NCBI GenBank assembly: GCA_036584565.1
Contig: JAZHDF010000067.1
Location: 1-16,527, forward strand
Reading direction: 5' to 3'
From: UBA9337 sp036584565
Lineage (GTDB): Bacteria > Patescibacteriota > Minisyncoccia > Moranbacterales > UBA9337
DNA: 16,527 bases
The notes under the pieces are model-generated. The model saw only the letters and a program-made list of their open reading frames with translations, was not told where the DNA came from and did no database searches. Below are positions 14,791 through 16,527 of the stretch, piece by piece. Made by a program: the position numbers and the translations under genes. How positions within the stretch are numbered: position 1 is the first letter of the stretch; each line of letters opens with the position of its first letter.

Positions 14791-15462
14791 TTAAAGTAAA
14801 TTCTTTTCTTTTAGGCTGAAAAATCCGATTTTGGTTATGATTATGTGATCAATAACTTCGATGCCCATTATTTTCCCAGCCTCTTTAAGTCTATTAGTTG
14901 TGGTCAGATCATTATCCGAAGGCTCGGCCCCACCCGAGGGATGATTGTGAGCGATTATTATTGAGGCGGAAAAATTATCAATCGCCGGCTTAAAAACCTC
15001 TCGGGGGTGCACCAGATTGGCGTTAAGGGTTCCGACGGAAATAATTTCTTTGCAAATGAGTTGATTCCTGGCATTTAGATACAAAACGACCAAATGTTCT
15101 TTTTTGGCCGTGCGAAGTTCTTGGAGTTGCGCTACCGCCTCTTTGGCGGAATTTATCACCGGTAAATTATTATCCTCCACTTCCAGCGCTCGCTTGGTTA
15201 ATTCAAAAGCGGATAAAAGCAAACAAGCCTTGCCCGTGCCAATTCCTTTAATTTTAGCTAAACTTTTTAAATCCAAGGTTAACAATTTTTTAGTCGGAAA
15301 CTTTTTTAAAATTTCCCTGGAAACTTCCAAAACATTTTTGCCCGCCACTCCCGTCCGCAATAAAATCGCCATCAATTCATAATCCCTTAAACTCTCAACC
15401 CCCTTCTCCAGCATCTTTTCTCGGGGCATCTCGTGCTTGGATAGGTTTTTAATTTTTGACAT
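14791..15462 (-). CDS. radC: RadC family (UPF0758) JAB/MPN-domain protein
   Basis: A 223-residue full-length RadC. Residues 1-90 include a helix-hairpin-helix DNA-binding part (LAKIKGIGTGKA, 68-79), and about 100-223 form the JAB/MPN+ domain. The metal site is complete: HNHPSG (172-177) with Ser182 and Asp185, plus the upstream HPREVFKPA block. The name comes from an old link to radiation resistance; the enzyme activity is not established, and versions carried on mobile or defence regions are common. It begins four bases after the end of the rhuM-fic frame and is followed by the KilA-N gene, so it is probably co-transcribed with both. Confidence 0.93.
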   Translation of the reverse strand: MSKIKNLSKHEMPREKMLEKGVESLRDYELMAILLRTGVAGKNVLEVSREILKKFPTKKLLTLDLKSLAKIKGIGTGKACLLLSAFELTKRALEVEDNNLPVINSAKEAVAQLQELRTAKKEHLVVLYLNARNQLICKEIISVGTLNANLVHPREVFKPAIDNFSASIIIAHNHPSGGAEPSDNDLTTTNRLKEAGKIMGIEVIDHIIITKIGFFSLKEKNLL

Positions 15463-15466
15463 AAAA

Positions 15467-16413
15467 TTATTTTTTTAACAATAATAAAATAAGTCCGATG
15501 ATTCTTTGTTTATCTTTTGGATTGCTTTCCGCCACCAAAAGTGTCAGTGCTGTTAATGCTTCGGGAGACATTTTATCTTTATGTAGGATTCCTGATTTAT
15601 TGAGAAACCAAACAAAAGCAAACGCACCGCTCCGTTTATTGTCATCCACAAACGGATGATTTTTGACAAAAAAGTAAAGCAGATGGGCCGCTTTTTCTTC
15701 CAAAGTTTCGTAAGCATCCCGCCCCGATGAAAGATATTGCCCAAAATTCCGGCTACAGCATCTTTTTGATTCTCTTGTCCAAAAAGTTTTGTAGCTTCTT
15801 TTTTCTTTAACAAATTCTCTTTCAAAGTTGCTAAAGCTTGCACCAATTCATCAGCATTTATGCGAACTTGCTTTTTATTTGCGCCTGATTTTGGCAAAGT
15901 TGATTTATCATAAGCATCCAGAGACAACCAGGTGCCGGCAAACATTTTTACAAGCTCTAGCGCATCTTGGGCTTTTAATTTATTACCCTCGGGAAGCAGT
16001 TTTTGAACTGATTCCACTGCATGCAAAAATTCTTCGTAATTTTTTGCAATCCTTCTTTTATTGATAGTATAGCCTTTGACAATATGCTCGCGTAGAGTTT
16101 TAGTCGCCCACTTCCTAAATTCCATTGCTTTTTGAGAATTTGTTCTATAGCCTACTGCCAAGACAATATCCAAAGAATAAAACTCCACCGGCTTATCTGA
16201 ATTTGCAATATGCATTTTTTGCATATTGCTTTTTTTATCAATTTCGCCATCCCTGAAGATGTTTTTTAAATGTCTCGAAATTACTGATTGGTCTTTTTCA
16301 AAAATCAAAGATAAGTCTGCCTGAGTTAGCCAAATTGTTTCATTTTTTAAGTCCGCTATGATTTCCAAACCTCCATCCTTAGATTGATAAATAGCTATTT
16401 TTTTATTTAGCAT
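15467..16413 (-). pseudogene. RhuM family protein with C-terminal Fic/DOC domain, split by one frameshift
   Basis: Residues 1-228 read as a RhuM-type protein, with an N-terminal helix-turn-helix-like region (IWLTQADLSLIF, QSVISRHLKNIF) and the FRKWATKTLREHIVKGY block. Near 15727/15728 the frame is lost: the upstream frame gives GILGNIF then nonsense, while the next frame gives SGRDAYETLEEKAAHLLYFF and a Fic motif HPFVDDNKRSGAFAF. Adding one base at TTTCA|TCGGGG restores a single 315-residue protein ending at 15467, the usual layout for RhuM-Fic fusions. The Fic motif has Asp where most members have Gly (DDN rather than DGN). The frameshift could be a real inactivating mutation or a sequencing error. 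Function of the fusion is not established; Fic/DOC domains transfer nucleotide or phosphate to proteins. Confidence 0.88.
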
Positions 16414-16421
16414 AATATTAT

Positions 16422-16449
16422 TTATATAAGCAATTAATCACTTATATAA
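16422..16449. promoter_or_regulatory. Inverted repeat just upstream of rhuM-fic
   Basis: TTATATAAG (16422-16430) and CTTATATAA (16441-16449) are perfect complements ten bases apart and lie eight bases before the ATG. A further TATATAAAT follows. It is a plausible operator or leader hairpin for the rhuM-radC-kilA-N unit. The remaining bases to 16527 are AT-rich and show no gene. Confidence 0.45.
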
Positions 16450-16527
16450 CTATATAAATCATTTCTATTTTATTTAGGCTCTAGACCATCAAACTAATTA
16501 ATATTTATGTAAAATTCTAATTAAATC

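Noticed and set aside
15467..15703. Independent small Fic gene starting at TTG 15703
   Set aside because: The sequence before it continues the RhuM-Fic linker in the same frame, so it is the C-terminal part of the broken fusion.

Overview
The window is AT-rich and densely packed, with all convincing protein genes on the minus strand. The standard genetic code fits. Tight start/stop coupling, weak ribosome sites, a DUF3160/Memo gene pair, and insertion-bearing structural RNA point to a Candidate Phyla Radiation (Patescibacteria, Parcubacteria-like) genome. That placement is an inference from gene content; no ribosomal marker is present.

Layout, left to right. 1-111 holds two back-to-back terminators: one serves a + strand gene lying outside the window, the other serves the minus-strand operon. 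112-2479 is an envelope operon, in transcription order a polyprenyl-phosphate sugar phosphotransferase, a small eukaryotic-like protein kinase and a 77-residue protein. 2521-3270 encodes the RNase P RNA (rnpB), enlarged to about 750 nt by two copies of one hairpin-ended repeat inserted into peripheral helices. 3462-6848 is a two-gene unit coding for a membrane-anchored DUF3160 protein and a membrane-anchored Memo-family protein, joined as TAA-ATG with no gap and bracketed by two diverged copies of a short repeat.

7286-16413 is an accessory island resembling a defence island. It holds a Type I restriction-modification locus ordered hsdR, DUF3800 predicted nuclease, hsdM-hsdS fusion, and an uncharacterised 182-residue protein that starts one base after the hsdMS stop. 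Upstream in transcription lies a rhuM-fic gene (broken by one frameshift), radC and a KilA-N gene. The restriction locus carries two notable control regions. One is an array of repeated TATACCTAT half-sites between hsdR and the DUF3800 gene. The other is a pair of fully overlapping, opposite-facing sigma70-type promoters in front of hsdMS; the one facing away would make an RNA of only about 46 nt before a terminator.

The strongest candidates for something undescribed are the RNase P RNA with two hairpin-ended insertions, the opposing promoters and short RNA at hsdMS, and the combined R / DUF3800 / MS / 182-residue architecture. No CRISPR array, tRNA, rRNA or intact transposase gene was seen.
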